Shown here: positions 32,799 to 40,723 of the stretch, piece by piece
How the letters are laid out: each line of letters starts with the position of its first letter
How positions within the stretch are numbered: position 1 is the stretch's first letter
Origin: M3007 sp037445225
Lineage (GTDB): Bacteria > Bacteroidota > Bacteroidia > Chitinophagales > Saprospiraceae
Length of the DNA: 64,000 nt
Assembly: GCA_037445225.1 (NCBI GenBank)
Contig: JBBIKW010000006.1
Location: 1 to 64,000 of the forward strand
Direction of reading: 5' to 3'
Made by a program: the position numbers and the translations under genes
The notes under the pieces: generated by a model
The model's input: only the letters and a program-made list of their open reading frames with translations
Database searches by the model: none
Told to the model about the DNA's origin: nothing

Positions 32799-35045
32799 TT
32801 ATGGGGCGAGTTCTCGGCGCAGTTCTGTCAGTCCGCGCTGCACCTCCGGGTCGTTGATGGCCATGAGAATATCCTGCTTTTCGCGCTTGCTCAGGTGAAA
32901 GCTCAGCGAAGCTTCATCCTCCTTCTTTTGTGGCCGATACACAAGGCGGATGACCCTAAGCCGCTCCGGGCCGAGCAGGTCGCGCAGGAGGGCCAACGCG
33001 TTGTCTTGCTCGAAATCTTGCATGGCAGTCAGCCCGGTTATAGCGCTGAAAGGAGACAGCAAGTTTTCGATGATGCCTTTATAGGTGCTCGCTTGGATAG
33101 GGCGGCGCTTTTCCCAGCAGCGCACTTGCAATAGGACAACGCCGCTGGTATTCTCCTCGATCCAGGGGAGCAGCGCATGAACGAAGCGCACAGCGGTGGT
33201 GATGCCGTAGTTGTCGCGGAAGCCGGCATCCATGACTTCCACGGGCGGATCGGTGGGTAGCCAAACGGGCGGCAAGATGAAGGGGTAGGAGCAATTCATG
33301 CGCAGCGCAGAGGTAAACGCCAAGCTGTCGGCCTGTTGAGCGGCAAACAAGCGCCGAAAATCGACGGCATCTACTTCCGGCTGCGTCGGCGCAGTAGGGC
33401 CGGGTGGGCGCATCAAGTAAGAGACACCCTGTGCGCTGATGAGCAGCCGTCGGTTGTCGTTGAGAATGAACGGCGATACGATCATCATGGGAATGCGCCC
33501 TTCTGCTTCGGGTTGCCGATAGTCGGCCAAGCGCCGCTGGAGGCGCCCCTGACAGTTTTCGTTGAGCTGGTATTCCAGCAAGTAGCCGCGGTCTTTGCGG
33601 TAGGTGAAGCTGCCCGATTGGAATTTTCGGAAGGGGAAAAACAAGTCGTTGGTCAAGATGGCGAAGCTGACGGCATTCAGCAGGTCGGAGCCGATGTGGG
33701 CTACGTTTTCGGAGTGGTTGTAGTTGACCGGCTCGCCCAACTGTTGGCGCCAGTATAGTTCGCGCCAGTAGGCTGCGCCCAAGATGCCGCCCGAAGCCCC
33801 GCTTATCAGCACCGTGTGGCGCATCAGTTGGCCGCGAGTGGCTAAGTCGGCCTGTTGCAGCGCGTGCATCGTCCACACGGCAGAGCGCATGCCGCCTCCG
33901 CTTACGCACACCAACACGAGCTTAGGCCGTTTATCGCTTGGCCCGCGGTTGCGCGCTGCCCAGCGATTTAAGATGCGGCGCGCGTGGGCCAGGTCGCTCG
34001 CTATCACTTTCGGCGCACAGAGGCTGTCCAAGTGCTCGTGAGTGTAGGGCGCTCGATGTTCCGGGCGGTAATCCAAACCGTAGGCTCGATTGCGGTAGTA
34101 AAACAGCCCCCACCCTGTCACCGTATTGACTAGAAACATGAGTACCAAAAACACCAGCACAGCCCACCTCCGAAACCAATACACGATGGCACCGAAGAGA
34201 GCCATAAACATGCTGGCCAACAAAAAGATAGTGGCCCCAGCGGGGATGCGTGCCCAGGGCTGCTCCATAAATAAACTTAAAAACATGATGACCACCAGCG
34301 CTATCAGCTGTACTAATACAGCATTGAGGTGGTTTTGCTGAAAGACGCGCGCCAGCAAACGCCGGTCGTAGTGCGCTACGCTGCGCACTAAGCGCAGTCG
34401 GAAGCGCTCGCTCAGGTACGTATCTACTCGCCACCGAGTGATACCGCTTCGAATCTCGTTCAAAGTAGGTACATGTGCTCCCGGCACTAACAGGCGGCTG
34501 CCCGGCTTGGGCGTCAAATGCCCTGCCTTTAAAATGGAAGCCAAATCCTTATTGGTAAAATGCAAATACACCGCCAAACTGCCCACCATCAAGCCCATAC
34601 CAATCAGGAGCCCGGCTATATTGCGCAGTACCTCACCCAAATTGGCTAACTCGTAATACACCTGAAAGCTTATCGAGGTACTTACGTAGATGACCAAAAA
34701 CAGCAAGGGAAAGACGCTGTTGTTTATCGAAAAAAGCGTGAAAGGCGCTCTCAATGTCGCCAAGAAGGGAAATCGATGGGAGCAGAGCAAATAGGTCGTC
34801 AAGTTCCAAATGAGGAAAAAAGCGCCGCAACCCGCCCCGACGAGCAGAAAACTCCAAAAATCTACCCTTCCCAAGTATTCGGGCATCAGCAACAGATAAT
34901 ATACCCCGAAAAAACGCCCAATATACCCCGTTAATAAGAGAGTAAGCAAGATCCACAGTGCCACTAACAACAGGTGATTGCGCAAGTGCAGCACAATCAG
35001 CTGGAAAGGAAAAGAGTAAAACAGCAAGGTGCGGTAGCGGCGCAT
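32799..35045 (-). CDS. Integral-membrane patatin-like phospholipase
   Basis: 748 residues from ATG 35045. The longer frame to 35114 is rejected because the -7 box (35078-35085) lies inside it. The first roughly 340 residues hold about six to eight hydrophobic spans. The C-terminal half is a patatin-type lipase: oxyanion loop VCVSGGGMRSAVW, nucleophile Ser in LISGASGGILGAAY (GxSxG) and the dyad Asp in MDAGFRDNYGITTA. It should hydrolyse acyl chains at the cytoplasmic face or membrane surface; the lipid is unknown. It lies downstream of a probable RNA gene whose terminator precedes this promoter. Confidence 0.87.
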   Translation of the reverse strand: MRRYRTLLFYSFPFQLIVLHLRNHLLLVALWILLTLLLTGYIGRFFGVYYLLLMPEYLGRVDFWSFLLVGAGCGAFFLIWNLTTYLLCSHRFPFLATLRAPFTLFSINNSVFPLLFLVIYVSTSISFQVYYELANLGEVLRNIAGLLIGMGLMVGSLAVYLHFTNKDLASILKAGHLTPKPGSRLLVPGAHVPTLNEIRSGITRWRVDTYLSERFRLRLVRSVAHYDRRLLARVFQQNHLNAVLVQLIALVVIMFLSLFMEQPWARIPAGATIFLLASMFMALFGAIVYWFRRWAVLVFLVLMFLVNTVTGWGLFYYRNRAYGLDYRPEHRAPYTHEHLDSLCAPKVIASDLAHARRILNRWAARNRGPSDKRPKLVLVCVSGGGMRSAVWTMHALQQADLATRGQLMRHTVLISGASGGILGAAYWRELYWRQQLGEPVNYNHSENVAHIGSDLLNAVSFAILTNDLFFPFRKFQSGSFTYRKDRGYLLEYQLNENCQGRLQRRLADYRQPEAEGRIPMMIVSPFILNDNRRLLISAQGVSYLMRPPGPTAPTQPEVDAVDFRRLFAAQQADSLAFTSALRMNCSYPFILPPVWLPTDPPVEVMDAGFRDNYGITTAVRFVHALLPWIEENTSGVVLLQVRCWEKRRPIQASTYKGIIENLLSPFSAITGLTAMQDFEQDNALALLRDLLGPERLRVIRLVYRPQKKEDEASLSFHLSKREKQDILMAINDPEVQRGLTELRRELAP

Positions 35046-35077
35046 GTAGGTGAAGCCTTTCAAGCGGTATGAGGTAA

Positions 35078-35085
35078 CAAAGATA
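35078..35085 (-). promoter_or_regulatory. -7 box for the patatin-like gene
   Basis: TATCTTTG on the minus strand, exact consensus, 32 nt before ATG 35045. Confidence 0.6.
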
Positions 35086-35117
35086 GCAGCGCTGTTACCG
35101 CACCGCGCCTCCATACA

Positions 35118-35345
35118 GAAAAGCAGAGCAAGCCGTAGCCCCGCTCTGCTCGGTACTTAGAGATCAATTCTGAGCCGCACCAACCTCAGCGGTTGCACTC
35201 AAGGCGCTGTACTTAGTGGTGAGGAGACCAGCCCTACCCCCCAGCGGACTGGCCCCTCGCCCACGAGCTCAGGGCCACATTTGGCCCCAAGTCTTCTTGT
35301 CCTTTGATGCCTTATCTGGGATATATATAGCCGCTTTCTAAAATT
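35118..35345 (-). ncRNA. Probable structured non-coding RNA (family unknown, possibly 6S-like)
   Basis: The 490-nt space between the patatin-like gene and htpG has no ORF worth calling. Read on the minus strand it is GC-rich and full of local hairpins: GGGGCC-AAATGT-GGCCC, CTCG-TGGG-CGAG, an 11-bp stem around CCAGTCC/GGGCTGG, CAGCG/CGCTG, CTGAG/CTCAG, and finally an intrinsic terminator. GTACTTAG occurs twice, 56 nt apart (35153 and 35209). I infer a transcript of roughly 180-230 nt; the 5' end is a guess. The size and the terminator would suit 6S RNA. I could not recognise tmRNA, SRP RNA or RNase P signatures. Confidence 0.45.
35122..35150 (-). terminator. Terminator of an unannotated minus-strand transcript
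   Basis: On the minus strand the arms AGCAGAGC and GCTCTGCT (8 bp, perfect) with a 13-nt loop are followed by TTTTCTGT. No T-run follows on the plus strand. No coding gene lies upstream on this strand before the divergent htpG, so it must end a non-coding transcript. Confidence 0.7.
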
Positions 35346-35428
35346 TTGGCGCCGTTCACCGGCAAATATCGACAAATCAACTATTGTGCCAGCTTGCGCT
35401 TTTCGTGTCGGCGTTTTTGCCTAAGCTA

Positions 35429-35525
35429 ATGACATTTTACCTTTTTAAGGTAGAAACGACCGCCATTTTGTCATTGAGGCGACCCGTGGCACGCCCTTTG
35501 GAAAAAAATAGCGCTTAAAATGACA
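35429..35525 (+). promoter_or_regulatory. htpG control region with TGTCA repeats and a palindrome
   Basis: ATGACA occurs at 35429-35434 and 35520-35525 and its complement TGTCAT at 35469-35474. A perfect inverted repeat TACCTT-TTT-AAGGTA lies at 35438-35452; its left arm begins TACCTTTT, close to a -7 box. Similar TGTCA repeats stand upstream of groES. A shared heat-shock control element is inference. Confidence 0.4.
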
Positions 35526-35536
35526 AACTAAGTCCT

Positions 35537-37402
35537 ATGCAAAAGGGTACGATTTCTGTCCAAACGGAAAACATCTTTCCCATCATCAAGAAGTTTCTTT
35601 ATTCCGACCACGAGATCTTTTTGCGCGAGCTCGTCTCGAATGCTGTAGACGCCACGACCAAGCTGCAAGTGCTCGCCCAGCGCGGCGAATTGGGCGCAGA
35701 AATAGGCGATACCACCATCCAAGTCATCGTGGAGCCAGAACAAAAGCGCCTCATCGTGCGCGACCGCGGCATCGGCATGACAGAGGAAGAGGTAAACCGC
35801 TACCTCAATCAGATCGCTTTTAGCAGCGCTGCCGACTTCTTAGCTAAATACAAGGATAGCCCTATCATCGGGCACTTTGGCTTGGGCTTCTATTCGGCCT
35901 TTATGGTGGCCGAAAAAGTAGAGGTGCTCACCAAGTCGTATCGCCCTAAAGCGCCGGCGGTGCGCTGGGTGTGCGAAGGCTCGCCCGAATTTACCTTAGA
36001 ACCGGCTGAAAAGGCAGACCGAGGCACCGATGTCATCCTGTACATCGATGAAGAGAACAAGGATTTTCTCGACCGCTTCCGCATTGAGGAAATTCTGCTG
36101 AAGTATTGCCGCTTCTTACCGGTGCCCATTCAGTTCGGCACCCGCACTGAATACAAAAAGGTGGGAGAAGGCGACTCGGCCAAGGAAGAGAAGTACGAGG
36201 TGCCCAACATTATCAACGAGACACACCCCATCTGGAAAAAGGCGCCTACTGATTTAAAAGAAGAGGATTATTTGCGCTTTTACCGCCTCTTGTATCCCTC
36301 GGCCGAAGAGCCGATGTTCTGGATACACCTCAACATCGATTATCCTTTCCACCTTACAGGTGTATTGTATTTTCCTAAGCTGGGCAACGCCATCGAGGTA
36401 TCGCGCAACAAGATCCTCCTTTATTGCAATCAGGTGTTTGTCACCGACGATGTGCGCGAGATCGTACCGGAGTGGCTTCAACTCTTGCACGGCGTCATCG
36501 ACTCGCCCGACATCCCGCTGAACGTGTCGCGCTCTTTCCTGCAAAGCGATGCTAATGTCAAGAAAATCAGCGAGTACATCGCCCGAAAAGTAGCCGATAA
36601 GCTGCACGAGCTCTTCAAAAGCGATCGAACGGCCTTTGAGGCCAAATGGCGCGACGTAGGTCTCTTTGTCAAGTACGGCATGATAGCCGACGCTAAATTC
36701 CAAGAGCGCGCCCTCCATTTTGCGTTAGTGCAAAACGTCGAGAACAAGTTTTACACCCTGTCGGAGTATAAAGACAAGGTAAGAGCCAACCAAACCGACA
36801 AGCACGGCAAAGCGGTCTTCATCTACACACACGACCCCGAGGCCCACGATGCGCTTGTCAAAGCTGCTCAACAACGCGCCTACGACGTGCTGCGCATGGA
36901 TACTGTGTTAGACAGCCACTGGATGCAACATTTGGAGCACCGCAGTGCCCTGGACATCGCTTTTGCGCGGATCGACTCGAACACCTTAGATCAAATCGTT
37001 TCGAAGGAAGAAACTATCGCTTCGGTATTGAACGACGAAGAAGTGTCGCGCGTAAAAGCCGCTTTCGAAAAAGCCGTCAGCCCTGACCTGCACGTCACAG
37101 TAGAGTGCAAACCGCTGTCGCCCGACGATGCCCCCGTCGCCATCACTCGTCCGGAGTTTTTGCGCCGCATGAAAGAGATGCAAGCCTTACACGGCGTGAG
37201 TGGCGACTCTTTTTTAGATGCCCACACGGTGGTGGTTAACACCAATCACCCGCTCATTGTTTCCCGTTTGGCGCGCACCGACGATGCGGAGGCGCGCAAC
37301 GAGTTGGCCCAGTATCTGTACCATATCGCCCAACTGCAACAGGGCATGTTGCGCGGAGAAGCGCTCACTCGCTTTGTAGAGAAGACGCTGCAACACCTAT
37401 AA
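35537..37402 (+). CDS. htpG: Molecular chaperone HtpG (Hsp90)
   Basis: 621 residues. An ATP-dependent cytoplasmic chaperone for late folding of client proteins. The GHKL ATP-binding domain is at the N-terminus: IFLRELVSNAVDATTKL (Glu and Asn for Mg-ATP), VRDRGIGMTEEEV and IIGHFGLGFYSAFMVAEKV. The middle domain has GVLYFPKLGN and LNVSRSFLQSD. The C-terminal dimerisation part ends at about 621, near the bacterial norm. The gene is divergent from the putative RNA and has a long upstream region. No Shine-Dalgarno is present. Confidence 0.97.
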   Translation: MQKGTISVQTENIFPIIKKFLYSDHEIFLRELVSNAVDATTKLQVLAQRGELGAEIGDTTIQVIVEPEQKRLIVRDRGIGMTEEEVNRYLNQIAFSSAADFLAKYKDSPIIGHFGLGFYSAFMVAEKVEVLTKSYRPKAPAVRWVCEGSPEFTLEPAEKADRGTDVILYIDEENKDFLDRFRIEEILLKYCRFLPVPIQFGTRTEYKKVGEGDSAKEEKYEVPNIINETHPIWKKAPTDLKEEDYLRFYRLLYPSAEEPMFWIHLNIDYPFHLTGVLYFPKLGNAIEVSRNKILLYCNQVFVTDDVREIVPEWLQLLHGVIDSPDIPLNVSRSFLQSDANVKKISEYIARKVADKLHELFKSDRTAFEAKWRDVGLFVKYGMIADAKFQERALHFALVQNVENKFYTLSEYKDKVRANQTDKHGKAVFIYTHDPEAHDALVKAAQQRAYDVLRMDTVLDSHWMQHLEHRSALDIAFARIDSNTLDQIVSKEETIASVLNDEEVSRVKAAFEKAVSPDLHVTVECKPLSPDDAPVAITRPEFLRRMKEMQALHGVSGDSFLDAHTVVVNTNHPLIVSRLARTDDAEARNELAQYLYHIAQLQQGMLRGEALTRFVEKTLQHL

Positions 37403-37505
37403 TTTAATTTTTTTGCTGCCAGTGCAACCCAAGGCTCCGCTGCCGATCTAATTAGGTGCAACCGGTTGTTTCACACCCTTTTGATGTTTTAAAACAAGCA
37501 CTGTT

Positions 37506-38192
37506 ATGGCAAAAACACTGAAGTTTCTGCTTCCTACAGCCTGGATGATGGCTGTCCTTTTCTTTGCCTGCACGAAGGCAGATGAGCTGCTCAGCTTAGA
37601 GGATGCCACCGACGAGGCCCTTTACGCCGTTCAAGAGCGCGGAGGGTTAGGCAGCTACGGCTGCTATGAGTTGGTTTTTCCTGTGACCATCCAGCTTCCC
37701 AATGGAACGACTGCGGAGGTCAACTCTTACGAGGAAATCGCCCAACAACTGCGGGCATATTTTGAGGCCAACGGCCGGCCAAAGCGCGGGCGCGGCGCGC
37801 GTCCTCATTTCAGCTTCGTCTTCCCCATATCGGTGGTGAATTCGAATGGCGAAGTGATCACCGTGGAGTCCGACGAACAATTGCGCCAGCTGCGCGCTGC
37901 ATGCCCGGGCACCTTCGACAAGCGCGGACCTAAGGGACACGGCCATCACGGCGTAGCCTGTTTTGAGTTCGTCTTCCCCATCACCATCGCCTTCCCCGAC
38001 GGCACAACGGCTCAGGCCGACAGCAAACGCGCGATGCGACAACTCATCCACACCTGGAAGCGCAATAACCCGACCTCTACGGAACGCCCCACCTTAGTGT
38101 TTCCGCTTCAGGTGAAAATGCGCTCTACGGGAGAGGTGATTACCGTAAACGATGCCGACGAACTAGCCGCCCTAAAGGCGGGATGCCAATAA
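37506..38192 (+). CDS. Lipoprotein with alternating A-B-A-B repeats, unknown function
   Basis: 228 residues. The signal peptide ends in FFAC22-T, a lipobox. The mature part is four units of about 33 residues in two alternating types. Type A (53-86 and 152-185) starts CYELVFPVTIQLPNGTTAEV or CFEFVFPITIAFPDGTTAQA. Type B (102-134 and 197-227) reads FVFPISVVNSNGEVITVESD or LVFPLQVKMRSTGEVITVND and ends with a cysteine (AACPG, KAGC). Each A-B pair thus starts and ends with Cys. A His/Gly-rich hinge (RGPKGHGHHG) joins the pairs. Similar short lipoproteins occur in Bacteroidota, without known function. A terminator follows. Confidence 0.8.
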   Translation: MAKTLKFLLPTAWMMAVLFFACTKADELLSLEDATDEALYAVQERGGLGSYGCYELVFPVTIQLPNGTTAEVNSYEEIAQQLRAYFEANGRPKRGRGARPHFSFVFPISVVNSNGEVITVESDEQLRQLRAACPGTFDKRGPKGHGHHGVACFEFVFPITIAFPDGTTAQADSKRAMRQLIHTWKRNNPTSTERPTLVFPLQVKMRSTGEVITVNDADELAALKAGCQ

Positions 38193-38211
38193 CCGGTGGC
38201 ATCCTAACACT

Positions 38212-38252
38212 ACAGGGGTGAGCGCTTCTCTAAGCCTCACCCCTGTATGTTT
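38212..38252 (+). terminator. Terminator of the repeat lipoprotein gene
   Basis: Perfect 11-bp arms ACAGGGGTGAG and CTCACCCCTGT with a 13-nt loop, then ATGTTTT. Confidence 0.8.
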
Positions 38253-38275
38253 TCAAGAGAACCCGCTTCAAAGTA

Positions 38276-39580
38276 CTAATATCGATAGTACTCCGGTTTG
38301 TAAGGCCCTTCGATCTTCACTCCTATGTATTCGGCTTGTTCAGGGGTCAGCGTGTCTAATTCCACGCCCAATTGGGCTAGATGAAGGCGCGCCACTTTTT
38401 CATCCAGATGTTTGGGCAAGACGTATACCTTATTTTCGTAGCGGTCGCCGTTCTGCCACAATTCAATTTGGGCCAACACCTGGTTAGTAAACGAGTTAGA
38501 CATGACAAACGAGGGGTGCCCCATAGCACAGCCGAGATTAACTAGCCGCCCCTCTGCCAGCACAATGATCTCCTTGCCGTCGATGTTGTACAAGTCCACC
38601 TGCGGTTTTATGGTAGTTCGCGTGTGGCCGTAGTTTTTGTTGAGCCAGGCCATGTCGATTTCGTTGTCGAAGTGGCCGATATTGCAGACGATGGTCTTGT
38701 CCTTCATGAGGCGGAAATGCTCTTCGCGCACGATGTCGCGGTTGCCGGTCGCCGTTACCACGATGTTGGCGCGCGGCACGGCATCGATCATGCGGCGCAC
38801 TTCGTAGCCGTCCATGGCGGCCTGCAGCGCACAGATTGGGTCGATTTCGGTGACGATCACTCGGGCACCCGCCCCGCGCAGCGAGGCTGCCGAGCCTTTG
38901 CCCACGTCGCCATATCCGGCCACCACCGCTACTTTGCCGGCGATCATGATGTCGGTGGCGCGGCGGATGGCATCCACTAAGCTTTCCTTACAGCCGTACT
39001 TGTTGTCGAACTTGGACTTGGTAACCGAGTCGTTGACGTTGATGGCCGGCACCGGCAGGGTTCCCTTGGCCATGCGCTCGTAGAGGCGGTGTACCCCCGT
39101 GGTCGTCTCCTCAGAAATGCCGCGAATACCCGGCACCAGCTCCGGATGGTGGTCGAGCACCATATTCGTCAGGTCGCCGCCATCGTCCAAGATCATGTTG
39201 AGCGGTTTGCCATCGGTAAAGGCATGGAGGGTTTGCTCGATGCACCAGTCGTATTCTTCTAAGTTCATGCCTTTCCAAGCATAAACGGGAATGCCCGCAG
39301 CGGCAATCGCCGCCGCAGCGTGGTCTTGAGTGGAAAAGATGTTGCACGATGACCAAGCCACTTCGGCGCCTAATTCTACGAGCGTCTCGATGAGCACCGC
39401 CGTCTGAATGGTCATGTGCAGGCAACCAGCGATACGGGCGCCTTTGAGCGGCTTTTGCGGACCGTATTCCGCGCGCAGCGCCATTAAGCCGGGCATTTCA
39501 GCCTCGGCAAGTCGGATCTCTTTGCGGCCCCATTCCGCCAAAGAAATATCTTTTACTTTGTAAGGAGGACGGTTAGACAT
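38276..39580 (-). CDS. ahcY: Adenosylhomocysteinase
   Basis: 434 residues from the ATG at 39580 (MSNRPPYKVKDISLAEWGRK). It hydrolyses S-adenosylhomocysteine to adenosine and homocysteine, removing the inhibitor of methyltransferases. Motifs include CLHMTIQTAVLIETL, WSSCNIFSTQDHAAAAIA, SVTKSKFDNKYGCKESL and the NAD site VAGYGDVGKGSAASLRGAG, with the C-terminal end KIEGPYKPEYYRY. The longer frame beginning with TTG at 39688 is rejected because it starts inside the -7 box. That leaves a leader of about 100 nt. Confidence 0.96.
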   Translation of the reverse strand: MSNRPPYKVKDISLAEWGRKEIRLAEAEMPGLMALRAEYGPQKPLKGARIAGCLHMTIQTAVLIETLVELGAEVAWSSCNIFSTQDHAAAAIAAAGIPVYAWKGMNLEEYDWCIEQTLHAFTDGKPLNMILDDGGDLTNMVLDHHPELVPGIRGISEETTTGVHRLYERMAKGTLPVPAINVNDSVTKSKFDNKYGCKESLVDAIRRATDIMIAGKVAVVAGYGDVGKGSAASLRGAGARVIVTEIDPICALQAAMDGYEVRRMIDAVPRANIVVTATGNRDIVREEHFRLMKDKTIVCNIGHFDNEIDMAWLNKNYGHTRTTIKPQVDLYNIDGKEIIVLAEGRLVNLGCAMGHPSFVMSNSFTNQVLAQIELWQNGDRYENKVYVLPKHLDEKVARLHLAQLGVELDTLTPEQAEYIGVKIEGPYKPEYYRY

Positions 39581-39685
39581 AGCGCTGAAAATTGAAAATG
39601 ACAGCAGCCCAACCCTATCGAGCAGGACCACCTTCGCCTTGCGTAACAATACATTCTTTGGAAAGGTTGGCTTTCCTAGGCGCGG

Positions 39686-39693
39686 CAAAGGTA
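39686..39693 (-). promoter_or_regulatory. -7 box for ahcY
   Basis: TACCTTTG on the minus strand, exact consensus, about 105 nt upstream of the ATG. Confidence 0.55.
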
Positions 39694-39752
39694 AAACATT
39701 CGGGAGTACCTCGGCGATGAAAAAAGGCGGAATGGCGCATTAAAGACAAACG

Positions 39753-39786
39753 GCGGCTTTTAAGCGCATCTTTCCGCAAAAGCCGC
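39753..39786 (-). terminator. Probable terminator of the di-haem lipoprotein gene
   Basis: On the minus strand the arms GCGGCTTTT and AAAAGCCGC (9 bp) are followed by CGTTTGTCTTT. The T-tract is interrupted, so it may be weak. Confidence 0.5.
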
Positions 39787-39810
39787 GTTCGATGCTTCAA
39801 GCTTTGGCGT

Positions 39811-40545
39811 TCACTGAGGCATTCCCAAGTCGATCCAGCGCCGAATTTTGAGGACGCTGCAGCTGGGCAAAGGATTGCCTCCCTTGGGCATAGGTGAATA
39901 GCCGGGCTCCCGCGCTACGCTGCCGTAGAGCCGTCCGCTCTGGGCCGAGGCCCTCACCTCCGCATAGGTGGTGAGCGAAAGCCCCCCTTGAGGCACAGGA
40001 CCACTGTGACACCCTTTACAGTAGGTGTCGATAAGCGGCTGTACGAATCCGCTGTAAGTGACCGCCGCAGTATCGCAAGGGCCGCCATCGCAAGTGTTGT
40101 TCTTCGCCCCTTGGGCTATCCATTTCCGCAGGAGGTCTTGTTGGTCGGAACTCAAGGGAGCCGCAGGCACAGGCGGCATTCGCTTGTCTGGACGAGTATC
40201 TACGATCACTTTGTACAGCTTGCTGTCGTCAGGATTGCCGGGCTTCACCTTGCCGGTGCTCATCACCGCCGAGTAGTTGGTCATCACCACGCCATCGGCT
40301 CGCGTGATGTCGTCGTGGCAACCCGACCGAGCACAGTTGGAAACCAGCAACGGCAACACTTGGGTTTGAAAATAGACGGAGTCGGCACTACACGGCAGAC
40401 CGGAACCATTTCCCGTGTTCGGATTATCGGTTAGGTTAGGCTCTTCTCCCGTCAGCGGGCTGTGTCTGCAAGCCGGTATCAGAAAGGAGAGCACCAGGCC
40501 AAAGGTCATCAGTAGACTCAGGAGTGTCTTTTTTGGCTTATTCAT
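39811..40545 (-). CDS. Di-haem cytochrome c-type lipoprotein
   Basis: 244 residues from ATG 40545. The lipobox is FLIPAC26. Two haem-binding motifs lie in two similar domains. The first is the expanded CARSGCH (CX4CH) after QVLPLLVSN; the second is the ordinary CKGCH after FVQPLIDTY. Each is followed by a stretch with Met (KRMPPVP; YSPMPKGG) that could be the distal ligand. The pattern resembles PSCyt-type domains. It is divergent from the YceI gene at 40724, repeating the cytochrome-YceI pairing at 26.9-28.4 kb. The partner and redox role are unknown. Confidence 0.85.
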   Translation of the reverse strand: MNKPKKTLLSLLMTFGLVLSFLIPACRHSPLTGEEPNLTDNPNTGNGSGLPCSADSVYFQTQVLPLLVSNCARSGCHDDITRADGVVMTNYSAVMSTGKVKPGNPDDSKLYKVIVDTRPDKRMPPVPAAPLSSDQQDLLRKWIAQGAKNNTCDGGPCDTAAVTYSGFVQPLIDTYCKGCHSGPVPQGGLSLTTYAEVRASAQSGRLYGSVAREPGYSPMPKGGNPLPSCSVLKIRRWIDLGMPQ

Positions 40546-40693
40546 ATCACAGTCGAGCAAACAACGGCTAAAGTATATAGCATATAAATATTATTTTACC
40601 GAACCGGCGATTTTAACTACTGAGCCGTCCGATTCATCGGCTAAAAATGCTCGTTGAGCAAAGTTCTGGCCATGTTCTCACTGTTAAAGACAA

Positions 40694-40701
40694 TACCTTT
40701 G
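40694..40701 (+). promoter_or_regulatory. -7 box for the YceI-kinase-regulator operon
   Basis: TACCTTTG, exact consensus, 22 nt before ATG 40724. Confidence 0.6.
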
Positions 40702-40723
40702 GAAAAGAAAACGACTCCTCGGT

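Noticed and set aside
35487..35501. Sigma-54-like site TGGCACG-N4-TTGG before htpG
   Set aside because: The -24 half is perfect, but the -12 half lacks the required GC (GG instead), and no activator gene or second site supports it.
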